Shown in pieces: positions 11,704 to 23,565 of a DNA stretch of 64,000 nucleotides (positions within the stretch are counted from its first letter, which is position 1; each line of letters starts with the position of its first letter). Below the pieces are notes generated by a model. That model made no database searches and was not told the origin of the DNA. It saw only the letters and a program-made list of their open reading frames with translations. Location: contig CAJNYU010000714.1 of the NCBI GenBank assembly GCA_905331475.1, positions 1-64,000 of the forward strand, in the 5' to 3' direction. The position numbers and the translations under genes were made by a program. This stretch comes from Rotaria socialis. Taxonomy: Eukaryota > Rotifera > Eurotatoria > Philodinida > Philodinidae.

Positions 11704-11982
11704 CCACGGGACATCGTGAATAATTGCCTGCGAACAGCAGCGAATTTTTAAGAGCATGAACTCCAGGACTCCCATGATCAGTGGAGTTCCTGAAATTCAT
11801 GAGTCTACCGTGCCCTTTGTATCAATCGGACAGGAAGGTATGGATCTGAGAATATTAAATTCACTGCAAACACACATTTTCAAGCTAGGCACTATATTCA
11901 AACCAGATAGCGTTATGCATCATGAACAACATCAAAGATGTTACCAATTTTGAGCTTGGAGATACCAGTGAGATGAGTACCG

Positions 11983-12165
11983 CTAGTGTCTACTTTTAAC
12001 AATAGTATCGTCTAAACGAAGTTCTACTTCAAAGGCAACCAAGTTTCGACAAATCAAATACGCGTCATTCTCATCGATCACGTGAAAAATCACACCTTGC
12101 AAAGTTGACTCAACAAAAGACTTAACCATTGATATAGGAAGTTCTTGAACATGGACGATGTTCAT
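11983..12165 (-). CDS. Unrecognised short open frame, doubtful
   Basis: A 60-aa minus-strand frame with globular-looking composition (VKSFVESTLQGVIFHVIDEN, VAFEVELRLDD). It could be a terminal exon of a broken gene. No start context, no partner exon and no family were found. Its first codons overlap the beginning of duplication copy B. I include it only because the composition is more protein-like than that of its neighbours. Confidence 0.2.
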   Translation of the reverse strand: MNIVHVQELPISMVKSFVESTLQGVIFHVIDENDAYLICRNLVAFEVELRLDDTIVKSRH

Positions 12166-12753
12166 CAGATCTTACATTGAAAAATCATCATTTGTTTTGA
12201 CCTCTTCAAATTCATCTATGCAATAAACACTACAAAGACTTGAATGAATTCAGTTCTTACTGCACTCTCCGGTTTTTGAATCACAACCGGTTAGTTTCTA
12301 CAATCATGAAATCTAACAATTGCTAGAAGATGAATACACAGTACCGAAAATCATGGCGATCATACTATTGATCATGTTACATATCTTTGTCATAAAATAA
12401 ATTTATTGTTAAACAAAGAAATTCTCCAAATCTTATCTTTCAACTCAATACACTATACATATATTTATTCACATAAAATAAATTTATTTCACAAATTTTA
12501 CATATCACACATAAGAATTTTCCTTACTATAGAGATTTTCTTTTCTTTCAACAATTGACAAGACCATTTGCTCTTATTTTCTTTTCTTTTTGTTTAATTG
12601 AATATTTTTCTTTTTTCATATTCCCATGAATCCAGAAAAATGTATTTCTGCATTGGGAAAATATTCTTGTAAAGAATTTGAACGTTTTCGTTCACCATAT
12701 AAATATAACATATCTATTTTGGCACAATTCATTCGGGTAACATCTCTTGCGAA
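12145..12753. repeat. Segmental duplication, copy B
   Basis: Same-orientation copy of 3265-3833, starting at GAACATGGACGATG and running into the assembly gap. It contains the 3' flank and the C-terminal coding end of an F-box gene. Confidence 0.9.
12616..12753 (-). pseudogene. F-box gene, C-terminal fragment at an assembly gap
   Basis: The minus strand encodes the last 45 or so residues of paralogue 2 (FARDVTRMNCAKIDMLYLYG onward to FMGI-stop) with a single visible amino-acid change near the end (Gln to His). The remainder would lie in the gap at 12754-12924, but 171 bases cannot hold a whole gene and the sequence after the gap is unrelated. It is either a truncated duplicate or a scaffold misjoin. 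Confidence 0.75.
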
Positions 12754-12924
12754 NNNNNNNNNNNNNNNNNNNNNNNNNNNNNNNNNNNNNNNNNNNNNNN
12801 NNNNNNNNNNNNNNNNNNNNNNNNNNNNNNNNNNNNNNNNNNNNNNNNNNNNNNNNNNNNNNNNNNNNNNNNNNNNNNNNNNNNNNNNNNNNNNNNNNNN
12901 NNNNNNNNNNNNNNNNNNNNNNNN
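12754..12924. other. Assembly gap (171 N)
   Basis: A run of N separates the F-box fragment from the right arm of the inverted duplication. Joins across it should be treated as unproven. Confidence 0.99.
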
Positions 12925-13929
12925 CAGTAGAGTTAATGAATGGATCATGAAAGAAAAGATATGAAAGCTATCAGAAAAACTACATTTGTTTATCTGTCAA
13001 TCAGACAGAAAAAAAATGTGAAAGTAAATTAAAGTACTAATGAACAGATGTTCAATCTTAAATCAATGTAAAATGTTAGAAAAAATAAATTGTTCTTTAC
13101 AAAAAATACAACCAGCATATGAAATTATAAATATATTTCATTTTCGAAAATGAATAGAAAAATATTCAAAACATTCATATGCTTGTCACAAGATATTTTA
13201 AAGGACAATTTAACACAAAAAATTATAAGCTAATTAAAACGCGAAGTAAACATTCTCTTTCTATTTGTACTTATAGAGATAAAATTTACTGTGAATAAGA
13301 CTTTCAACAGATGAAAACTAATATAGAATTATAATGATATTAGCATAACTATTCTTTTTTCAGTTCGTTCTCACTGTCATATATGATAATCGATAGAATA
13401 TTATATTATAAACAAAGATTTGTATGACAAAAGAATAGCTAATTCTTTGACGCTGCCAAAATTTCTAAGTCACTGAATCGGAAGAAATACGCCAAAAGTA
13501 ACTGTTCACTAATTATTTTCAGACGATTTGAGTTTACATATATGACAGCTCATCATTCTGTGAGCTGTCTGATAAGTAACTAGATTTGTTCGACTGGATA
13601 ATATAAACTATGATCCATGGAAATGATTCAATCCATCAAATGAGAGAATATATACTCAGAAGAAATGGTTCTAATACTTTTCAGAACTTCAACATTCCAT
13701 AAAAAGTGTTTAATGATGGATACTGATGCTGTCAATTCTAAGCTATTCATATGAATTGAAACTGAGGCAGATTTTTCATAACGTTATAAGAAAAATTGTT
13801 AGAACATTCTTCAGATTCATTTTTTGGTTTACCTAATATATATTTGTTTTTAACTTTTGAAAATTCCAAAATCAATTGACTGATGTAATTATAAGTAAGA
13901 GATTTATGATTTTAAACAATATTTAATAT

Positions 13930-14400
13930 GTTTTTGTATTCATTTTTATATTCTCTTCCTACTTTATTAATATTGATTTATTCAATTTAATGTGACGTTT
14001 TCGTTGTAGTTTACAACTTCATCAGACATAATTCTATATACACTTTTTTGCAATTTTAAATTATAATTTAAAATCATACCGTTAAATATCTACATTGTGT
14101 AAGGGATGAAACAGATGTAAAAGGTGTGACAATTTGACTAGTACGTTTTCTTTTTTCTTTGATCTTCTTTACATTTTGTTTAATAGTGATACGGAACTGA
14201 ATCATCAATCCAGAGCAATCCTACTATCGTCTTGTTCCGTATCACTATTAAACAAAATGTAACGAAGATCAAAAGAAGAAAGAAAACAGCAAATGAACTA
14301 GTCTAATTGTCGCACCTTTTACATCTGTTTTATCTCTTACACAATGGAGATATTTAACGGTATGATCTTTATCAGCCTTCCTGAAAAAGCAAGTATTTGA
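13930..14400. mobile_element. Insertion in the right arm, composite
   Basis: The left arm has an uninterrupted AATATTTGATATG site (complement of about 9090-9110). Here the site is split and repeated on both sides as ATATTTAATATG and GTATTTGATACG, suggesting a target duplication of about 10 bp. The minus strand near 14025-13985 can encode SDEVVNYNENVTLN followed by a stop, a tail resembling those seen at the 3' ends of some retroelements (weak). A foldback is nested inside. Confidence 0.55.
14079..14360. mobile_element. Foldback MITE with long imperfect arms, TA flanked
   Basis: The arms extend over more than 100 bases each. The left starts CCGTTAAATATCTACATTGT, and the right end is its reverse complement with one mismatch. 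Near-perfect pairing continues to the ATAGTGATACGGAA block in the middle. TA dinucleotides flank both ends (14077-14078 and 14361-14362), as for Tc1/mariner-type elements. Confidence 0.8.
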
Positions 14401-15066
14401 TACGTTATCCATCGAATTATTCGACAAGCAGTTAAATATTACATATTAATGGATTTCGACAAAAACAAAACAGCAGATCTGTTAATGAAAATATTCTATA
14501 ATGATGTAGAATTTTTCAAAGTGATTTAAAAGCAATGAGAAATAAAAATATTAGTAATAAAATTGGAAAAAATCTTTCTCTCTCAGAATTAGATCTTCGG
14601 TATTATTTATCGTCTCACATTGTTTCACATATAGAAATTCGTACATAAGTGATTTTCAAATGTTTTGTATAATCTCTTTACTTCTGTTCTTATAATAAAC
14701 TATCAGTAGAAAGAACTAATTTGAATACGAGGAATAGTCATTTCAGATGAGTCAAATTGAAGAAATAAATAGAATTTTTCATAATCGTATAAGTGTTAAT
14801 TTCTTTCTGAGACTAATACGTTTCTAAATGAATGAAATAATCATTATATTGTTTAGTTATATTCTATTGGTAGCTTCATAATACTCGAGTAATTATGGAT
14901 ACACTTAAAATAGAACATGTATACCATTGATTATGTTCACAGATTCTCTTTTAGCAACATGAATTTCTATTTATAATTAATTCAATCATAGAAACATAAG
15001 TGCATGACTTGAAAAACTAATAATAATAAGCACGACATACTTATACATATATATTTTTAGGCATGT

Positions 15067-15612
15067 GTTTATCTACTGTCAATTTGTTCATGTAAATGAG
15101 TCTTATTCTCTGTTAATATGATTAGTGTTAATTATAGTACAACTCCCGCAAATACTATCAATAGTAAATCGAATATAAAAGAAGATTACTTGAAATAGTT
15201 TTTATACTATTATATAATATTTCAAAATAAAACTCGAGATTAATTCCATTATTAATTAATAACGACATCTAAAACGAAGCTTCTAATAGCTCTCCTCACA
15301 TTTCAAAAGTATACTCAAGTATTATCAATAAAAGATATATATATATATGTTGCTTGAATAGTACGTGTCTTGTTCTACTAAGAACATTAGTAATAAGCAA
15401 AGATGAATTGGTTGCATACAAATTATGAAATGCACGAGAATCCTATAAGAAATAATTTAATGCAATTCAATGATGAACAAGCCACTGCTGTTACACGAGA
15501 TCTAGAATTGCATCTTCAATTCTTTCTTATATTATTTGGGAAAAGAAAATGTCAAACAAATAATCTACTACATTGAATTAGATACACATATAGATTAGTT
15601 ATTCCCTGCATT
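15067..15612. other. Spacer without recognisable gene
   Basis: AT-rich sequence between the inverted duplication and the 3' end of the next gene. It includes a short (AT)n run near 15337-15348. No coding signal was seen. Confidence 0.5.
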
Positions 15613-16860
15613 TCAATAAACCGGATATGACGGTATTCGATGTGTAGGAATGCTATTATTATTATTATTATTATTGTTATTATGAGTTGGTGATGCTCGA
15701 TAGAATTGATTATGTAAACGATCAAGTAGTGTTAAGGGTTGAGGACGAACTAATTCAAGGCGCGATCGCCTTTGCTGCTGTGAACGATCAAGAAAATCAC
15801 TGGTTGTTCGTGTTGATGTTAATAGAACTGAAAGTGGTGAACAAATATTTTCTGAAAAATGTGTTGAAATATCTTCATATTTTGTTGGAAACGGAGGATG
15901 TTGTTGTAATGAAATATCACGTCGGCGTACGCGTCGTGTTGAACATTTCTGTGCGGATAATGTTATTGGCTGATTATCATAGATACTTTTAATACGTTGT
16001 TGACGATAATCTGTACTGTATGAACGCTTTGCACCGTTCAATTTTTTTTCATAAACGAATCCATTCGTTATTTCTGTTGGCTCATCCGATGATGAACTTG
16101 ATCGAGTAGTCGACGATATTATTTGATGTTTACGAATACGTCTACGGCGTTTACGAGTTGTACTTGATGATGATACGTCCACGGAATCATCTTCGCTTGA
16201 ATAATAATTCGTTGCTGGTGGTGGCGGCGGTATATTCGATGTTGTTGTGCATGACGTTGAAAGTGACGGATAAGTTTTTGAAGAAGATACTATTGGTGAT
16301 GAAGATATTTTTGAAGATACACTAATTGAAACGACTTGTCGTTTTTCTGGACTCATTACTTCAATACTTGTTTTAAGAGAAGAAATACCATTCGATAATG
16401 GAAAATTTGACGCATGCAAGTTTTCATAATCATCATCATTAGAGTCAACATTCTTTTGTATTGATGTTGAAGGTTGAACGATTAATTTGTCATAGATTTT
16501 ATTTGGGTATGAAGATGTCGATGAAGCAGCCAAATATTGCTCGCATTCAAGTGTTAATGCACGAAATAAATCATCTAACGTAGAAGAATTCAGAAGAGGT
16601 TGCTGTTGTTGTAGATCAGATTCATAAGTACAATGACGCTGTCGGCGATGTTTTAGTGATGAAGAATTGCGCCGCGGTGGTAGTGGTACTATTGATGAGG
16701 GTGATTGTGTTACTATGGTCGAAGGGTGATAATCATGCTCGGCAAATGTTAATGATGGTATTGCCTGAGTTGAAGACACTTGATGAAATTCGTTAGTCGA
16801 TGTAGATTCACTTTTAAGTATATCTGATAGAAGAAGATTCAATTGATGTTTTGTATTCAT
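15613..16860 (-). CDS. Unrecognised Ser-rich, probably disordered protein
   Basis: A single long frame of 415 aa starting at the ATG at 16860. A TTATTTTAG acceptor lies 18 bases upstream of the ATG and the frame stays open to it, so an earlier exon may add residues. Most of the protein is Ser/Thr/Pro-rich low complexity, with a poly-Pro stretch near residue 211, a basic cluster RKRRRRIRKH at about 236-245 (possible nuclear localisation signal) and a poly-Asn tract near the C-terminus encoded by an (AAT)n microsatellite. The one ordered-looking part is a helix, LDDLFRALTLECEQYLAA, at about residues 95-112. Length and codon use argue for a real gene, but no function can be named. Confidence 0.65.
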   Translation of the reverse strand: MNTKHQLNLLLSDILKSESTSTNEFHQVSSTQAIPSLTFAEHDYHPSTIVTQSPSSIVPLPPRRNSSSLKHRRQRHCTYESDLQQQQPLLNSSTLDDLFRALTLECEQYLAASSTSSYPNKIYDKLIVQPSTSIQKNVDSNDDDYENLHASNFPLSNGISSLKTSIEVMSPEKRQVVSISVSSKISSSPIVSSSKTYPSLSTSCTTTSNIPPPPPATNYYSSEDDSVDVSSSSTTRKRRRRIRKHQIISSTTRSSSSSDEPTEITNGFVYEKKLNGAKRSYSTDYRQQRIKSIYDNQPITLSAQKCSTRRVRRRDISLQQHPPFPTKYEDISTHFSENICSPLSVLLTSTRTTSDFLDRSQQQRRSRLELVRPQPLTLLDRLHNQFYRASPTHNNNNNNNNNSIPTHRIPSYPVY

Positions 16861-16878
16861 TTCTGTTTTTGATATAGT

Positions 16879-19800
16879 CTAAAATAATAAATAGAGGTAT
16901 TTCGAACATTCATCTATTCAATAGTGATACGTGTCTAGACGTATGTTAATCGAGCGTATCATGAAAATCTAAAAGTCAATTTTTATAATTAACATTGAAA
17001 TTCAATTTTCAATTAATTTTTGTGCTCTACGAAAACTATTCCAATCATAGTTACAATTACAATTGAAAAAATATAAAAGAAACAAATATATTTTATCATA
17101 ATTAATTGCTATTTATCACTTGTACTAACAAATTATCGTTAATATTATTGACATAGCAATATCGAAATAAATTATACATCGTCACTATTACTATGTTATT
17201 CTTACCGTTGATGATTATTTACTTGACCATAAAAAAGAAAGAATCATATTGATCACAATGTAAATCATATTCTTGTTAGTTATTCTACTTGAGTGAAAAG
17301 CTAGGAACAACAATAATCATGTTAGATAGAGATGGTAAAGGAAGAGAGAAAAAAATAGGAGAAACTGACATCTTTTTTCTGTTTGTCAGTGTGATAAGTG
17401 TGCGAAAAGGAAAGAGAAAGAAGACGAAGAAGACTATCCTTTTTGTGTTTAGAGGATGAAATAGTCAAGGTTAGCGGCTTGTATTCTCTTTTTTTTTCTC
17501 TTCTTCTTTTCCTTCGTCAATCGTTAACATACAGAACACGAACTCTGGTAAACGACACACATGCACAAAAATAAGAGAAGAAGGGTAAGACAGAAAGCGG
17601 AGATGAATGATTATCGACATTCACGTCTGTCAACCAACGCTCCTTTTCTCTATTGATGATGACAATAAATACTAACAATGTCTATTCATTCATCTCGAAA
17701 CATGCAAGAGGCTTCCGACAATTGATGAACTCCATATAATAAAACGAATGTGGAACTTAGGAAGAATAAAAGAAACTATGGCATCACTAATTTTATTCAT
17801 CTCTCTTCTCCTACTGTGATATTGTAGACGCGAAATGCAAATTCAAACCATAAAAAGGATAAAACTCATCATCACTCTTCATTCGTTGCTTTAATTTCCC
17901 ACTAGGTTTGCATAGGCACAGCCAATGCTCAACGTAACGTAACATAATAGTATATTTCACATAATGCATGATTGCGCCATAACTGGCGTGTCTTTCTTTC
18001 CTTTTCTTTTTTTTTGTCACATTTCTATTCAACGTTAATGGGACTGTTTAGCATACAATAAAATTTCCTTTACTGATGATGACTGGTTAGAAATCAAGAG
18101 TACTCTCGCTTGTGGTCGCAATAAGAATACCTAGACGAAGTCTATCTATAATTATAGATCGGAATTCAACAAATACGTACTATTGATCGATGATTATATA
18201 CATACAATACAAAGAACAGAATGGGATACTTTAAATGACTTATGTGTTATATCTGATATTAGAGTGCGAGATGTATATAATGCTTTGAACCATCTGTCTG
18301 TCTATTGGGATACATATACATGTCTGTTTTTACAGAAGGCTAATAAGTTTCAAATGTCATTAGTATTTACATTTCATTTTCATGTATAAAAAATTAGTTT
18401 GCAAATCAACACAACGAAAAATATATGATACATGATGCTGATAGTAAATCACGTCCGTCGTTTCATTGTTTATTCTGTTAAATGTCTACTTCACTTATAT
18501 GATGATATCATAATCATAATAATAGTTCCCGCATTCATAAACTAAACTAAAACAAAACAGAATGCTATAATCTTATTCATACTAAAGCAATTTATGATCG
18601 GCTATAACAATTTTATATCTTTTGTTTTTGGTTTCAATATTAAAAATTTTCATTAAACGAAGATTTAATTTAAGAAAATGATCATCAACGAGTCTTGGTA
18701 GAACTATAATTGAATATAAGAGAAATTAAAATTTATTTCTTCGTTTTCTTTTCAATTATTTCTAGTGAATCTATTATTCTAACTAAAGTAAAATAAATAG
18801 TTGCATTGATTGTAACTGATTCATACATGCCACAGTATTTTCATTTTCATTTGAATAATATTTGTAAATGAAGCCAAGCAAAAAAATATAAACTTTTTTT
18901 ACACTAAGTATTTCTATTATGTTTCAATGGAATAATCTGATCGGTTACAAAAGAGAAAATTAAAAAAAGCAATACCAGTGTTTCTTTTTCTTTTCGTAAT
19001 ATTATCTCGACAGATTAAATAATCGCGTGAGAACATAACAAGCTGGTGAACAACTTCAGATATGATTACAAAATGAACAAATATCTAGTAAATATAACTT
19101 CATATGGTATGGATTAATAATATAATTCCCATTCTGATGATCATCCTTGAGAAGATAGATAAAAACTGATTCGATTAGAAAATAGTCTAAACACTTTGGT
19201 CAATATTTTGATTGAATCGAATTTGACATATCAATGACCTCGGAGCTTTTAATAATATCAATCGATTACGTTTTTTTTTCATAGTCAATATAAAGATTCT
19301 GTTATAAAAAAAAAGTACAAAAAAAAATCGTTCTTTTCTTTTCGTCCTGCAGCACATCAACATTTAAATAAAATCTATTTTCTTACGTATTATATAAAGT
19401 AAATACCAACTAATAACATAGAATTTTTCTTCCGATATGATATTCTACCTTTATGCTACAAAAAAAAACTATATAATATCTTTGGTGAAGATATGTTGTT
19501 TGTTCGATGATATGAATCCTTTTAATCTGAAAAAGAAATGAAAAATATTAATTTGCTTGTTTTTGTTTCTTTTTACTCTCATACGTTCTTTCTCTTTTAA
19601 ATTGTTTGATGAAAACGTTCTAAAGTGTCAAATTACTATTTACGAGATTGAAATTTCTTATTAATGAAAAAAAATATTGTAAATTTAAAATATTAATCCC
19701 ATATGACTCTTATTTGGTTCGAGAGTATAATTGCATACCGTTGGTTATTTTCAAGATAAAGATAAAATTAATCTGATCATAACGAAGAAGAAGATCAGAA

Positions 19801-21002
19801 TTTCAGAGTAATTTGGTAGGATGAATGTTTTAAATGGAGTTTCTATTTGCGATTAATGTATAATAAAAGGATTATTTCAATGAATCGATAGAATTCTTAA
19901 CAAAATAAACTAGCTTCACCTGAACAACATTCTTGCATTTCATGAAATCTATATTTAAATAAAAATGCATCAATTTCAGCGCACAACTATAGGTTAAATC
20001 GACTCGTTCGAGTAACCATATGATTTCATTTGTAATCCAAACATGATTCATAAACAACAGTTTAGCAATCTTTTTCTATATTCTAGGAGTGGTTTATAAT
20101 GATTGTTTTTTTGTTGAAGTATTAATAAGTACTTATAATTTATGAGCATGTGATTTACAACTTCTAAGTACCTAGAACAACTGCTTTCTCTAGATTAAAT
20201 ATGAATTAAGCTGAAAATATGGATGCAATAACATCTGAAAACAATTTTGATTATTATGACGTTAGTTCTATTATCGATCATATATTCCAACAGAAGGAAA
20301 CTGATACAAAAAAAAACTTTCTCTCCATCTGTTGGTTTATCTTCTGATTGCAAACAGAGAAAAAGTCAACTATAATAGAAATGTCGCCGGTAACCACCAT
20401 CGATCTCAGAAGAAACAAACGAGATTTCTTCATCTATAAAAAGATCTCATTTATTCTGTATTTGTCTCATTTCAATATTAACTGAACACAATACAGAATC
20501 TTCTTTTAATATTTGACTTTTGCTTCGTACGATCAAGTTCTTCTATTTCTTTCTCTTTTTTTTGTCTGTTCGTTCTCTGTCTGACAACATAAAAAACCGC
20601 CGCTACCGTCGTCATCGATTGATTTTGCTTTGTAGTGGTACATGCATACATACACATTCATATACATATACATAAAATACAATTGAATCGAAAGAAAAAC
20701 GACGACGAAAGTCATCGTCAGCATTTTGACACCGTCATTCATCAAACACTCATCATTGATTCTTGACGAACTAATACAGAATATAACTTATACGAGTAAG
20801 AGCATATCGTATATTTTCATAGTATACTATGATGATTATTATTATTGTTATTAGTATCATCAAGTATTATATATGAAAATAATTTGATTGGTGTTATTTT
20901 CTTGTTTAGTTATGATGAAGATATTATATTGATAAACTCATTTTTAATATTAGAAAATAGAATTCATATATATAATTATTGTTCTTGCGATATGTTTTTG
21001 TC
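16879..21002. other. Gene-free region upstream of two divergent genes
   Basis: Four kilobases of AT-rich sequence. Small open frames on both strands lack motifs and exon partners. The left end should carry the promoter and 5' exon of the Ser-rich gene, and the right end the promoter of the discoidin gene. Purine- and pyrimidine-rich tracts occur near 17330-17620. Confidence 0.5.
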
Positions 21003-23506
21003 ATGGTCAGTGTTCTTCTTTTATTCTGTGTGTTGGACTTTCATATTCAGATAATCAACGGTAAGTATTAAATAAACAAATAAACATATATATATATACA
21101 GAGAGAGAGAGAGAGAGAGCGAGTTTGTAAGAACAAAGAGAATCACAATTGTTACTTTCTCTTTTACTGTTAAGAATAGCTTGTAATTTTCGGTGAACTT
21201 TTTCGTATCAAACGAAGAAAATCAATTTTCTTCTTCTTTTTCTATTATTCTTATATATTCTGACATTTTAATCGGAAATCAGAAACGACGACAGCTTTCA
21301 AATTAGAATGTGGAACTCAATTCAACTATGTACTTTCATTAATTCATCTGCTGTGACATTATACACTTGAAAAAAAAAACAGAAAAGAAAAAAGCCTACA
21401 GAAAACTAATTACTAATAGAAACTATTATGACAAATGTTTCAAGAAACATGAATGCAATTTAATGAAATGAGACAAATCAAGGATAATAGAAATATGGGA
21501 TCAATAGGAACAAAGAAAAACGTTTCTATTTGTTAATAATTTATTTTAACATTTCATCTTCTAGCTGCCTGCAGTGTTCCACTTGGTTTAAGTACAGGTG
21601 AGATAAAAGATTGGCAAATAACAGCAAGCAGTATTGATGAGCAACGCAAAGAACAATGTCAAGCAAATTTTATCCGTCTTTATTCAAGTAGTAATAATCA
21701 AGCTTGGTGTCCAAGAATAGATCAATCACATCAATGGATTCAAATAGATCTTGGTACACCAACAAAGGTAAGGATCTCATGAAAAAAAATGTTTCTTTTT
21801 CTTTTACTTTTTTATTGAATTTATTCACACTAATAGTTACATGGCTTCATGACACAAGGTCGACCTGGTTCAAGAGAATGGATTACATCTCTACTTATAT
21901 CACATAGTCTTGATTATTACCATTGGAATTATATAACAGACAGTGATGGTAATCAAAATATTTTTACAGCAAATCATGATGCTGTTTCCATTCGTTATCA
22001 ATATTTTCGAACACCATTCAATACACGATTCATTCGTTTTCATATTGTTTCCTGGCATTTACATCCGAGTCTTCGCTTAGAACTTGTCGGATGTCCAGGT
22101 GAAGAGTGACTTTGCTTTTAATCTAATGCTTTTGTTTTTCTTGTTCATTGTGTTTAGAATGTAATAAACCGTTGGTTTTCGTTCCATATACACATTTTTC
22201 AGCCTCGTCATCTGTTCCAATTCGTCATCGCACTTCATGTCAACCACGTGATGCTTTTATATTAAGTAATAAAGGATGGTGTGCACGATATAAACAAGGT
22301 TTGAACCGTCTTTTTACTTTTGCCTTTACTGAAAGCAATACCAATTCTTTTTTTACCACTTGATTTCAAGTCCACGACAATTGGTTACAGATTGATATTG
22401 GTCATCCAACACGTATTACAGCATTGGTAACCAAAGGACGAGGTGATCGAGGTGAACAGTGGGTTACCAAATATATAGTAGCTTTTTCTAATGATACGCA
22501 TCTATGGGTTTATTACAATGACGCTCAACGGACAGTACCAAAAGTAAAACACAGATTCAATTCATTATTTTCTCTTTTTCATTATATTGTGATCTTGCTT
22601 ACCTTTTCAGATGTTCAATGGTAATTATGATACGTCACTTGAACGCATTCATTATTTAAATCAACCGTTTACTGCACGATTTGTTCGATTCTTTCCAAAG
22701 GAATGGAATAATAGATTATCGATGCGAGCTGGTCTACTTGGATGTCCACATAATGGTATTCAAATTTAAGAACAAAACAGAAAAAAAGAAATCAAATTAA
22801 TTTTTTTTAGGTCCTTGTTGTCTTGGCTATTTTCGTGTACAACCTGAAACACCATGTGGTTTGTAGCAGATAGATATTTGCTTTCAAGTAAACATTTCTT
22901 AATCTTTTCTTTTTAGTGGAAAATCTTGTTCATCGAAAATCTGTATCCCTCAACGATCTTACTCAATCACCAATTTATTCTTCTCAACAAACATTTTTAT
23001 CCTATTTAAACGATGGTTATGATTCTCCATCACGTTGTACAACAATTGATTCAACACGTTGTAGAAATGGAGAACCACAAATCGTCATTGATCTGAATCG
23101 AAATCATTACATTCATGGTATAATCATTCAACAACTTGATACATGTAAGAAAAACATTTCGATGATTTATGTTCGTAAAAAAAATCAAGTTCTTCATTTG
23201 TCTTCAGTTTCGCATTTATCTCAAGATGATTATTTATCACGACTTCAACTCGATCGTATTATTGTCTATATCACACAGGACATGTATTTTGATTCACATC
23301 AATACAATAAAGCGCAATGTTCACTAGTTACACGTAAGAATTACGGTATTCTATCTCACCGTATACATCTTCAATGTCAAACACCGATGATGGGTCGGTT
23401 TATTCATATTCAACTTGTTGGTATAAAAACAATAACAAATCGAACACAAAAACGATTATCGCTACCATTCAAAGCTCATTTTTGTGAAATATATGCTTAT
23501 AACTAA
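21003..23506 (+). CDS. Secreted protein with three discoidin (F5/8 type C) domains
   Basis: Eight exons: 21003-21060, 21565-21767, 21837-22098, 22158-22298, 22371-22543, 22611-22755, 22811-22858 and 22917-23506. They encode 539 aa and all introns are GT-AG with consistent phase. Exon 1 is a signal peptide (MVSVLLLFCVLDFHIQIINA). Domain 1 (about 21-174) runs from ACSVPLGLSTGEIKDWQITA to LVGCP with the typical QWIQIDLG and FIRFHIVSW cores. Domain 2 (about 175-327) has WLQIDIG, ARFVRFFP and LLGCP. A CC-containing linker leads to a more divergent third domain (about 344-539, IVIDLNRNHYIHGIIIQQLD). Such domains bind carbohydrates or phospholipids outside the cell, so adhesion or lectin activity is likely. 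Intron 1 contains a (GA)n tract near 21100-21120. No transmembrane segment was seen. Confidence 0.85.
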
Positions 23507-23559
23507 TTTGATTTTCATATCCGGTGAAGAATATGAATTCGATGTGCCGATGCAAGAAA

Positions 23560-23565
23560 AATAAA
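23560..23565 (+). terminator. Poly(A) signal of the discoidin gene
   Basis: AATAAA lies 54 bases after the stop codon. Confidence 0.55.

Larger units (their letters stand above)
12925..15066. repeat. Large inverted duplication, right arm
   Basis: Reverse-complement copy of 8537-10022, longer mainly because of an insertion of about 470 bases at 13930-14400. The inner edge is exactly at the assembly gap. Potential open frames seen in the left arm are interrupted here by stops and indels. Confidence 0.88.

Noticed and set aside
12616-12964. Open frames spanning the N run
   Set aside because: Most of their length is unknown bases; only the F-box tail on the minus strand is real.
18183-18389. 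68-codon frame upstream of the discoidin gene
   Set aside because: No motif, no splice partner, typical of random AT-rich DNA.
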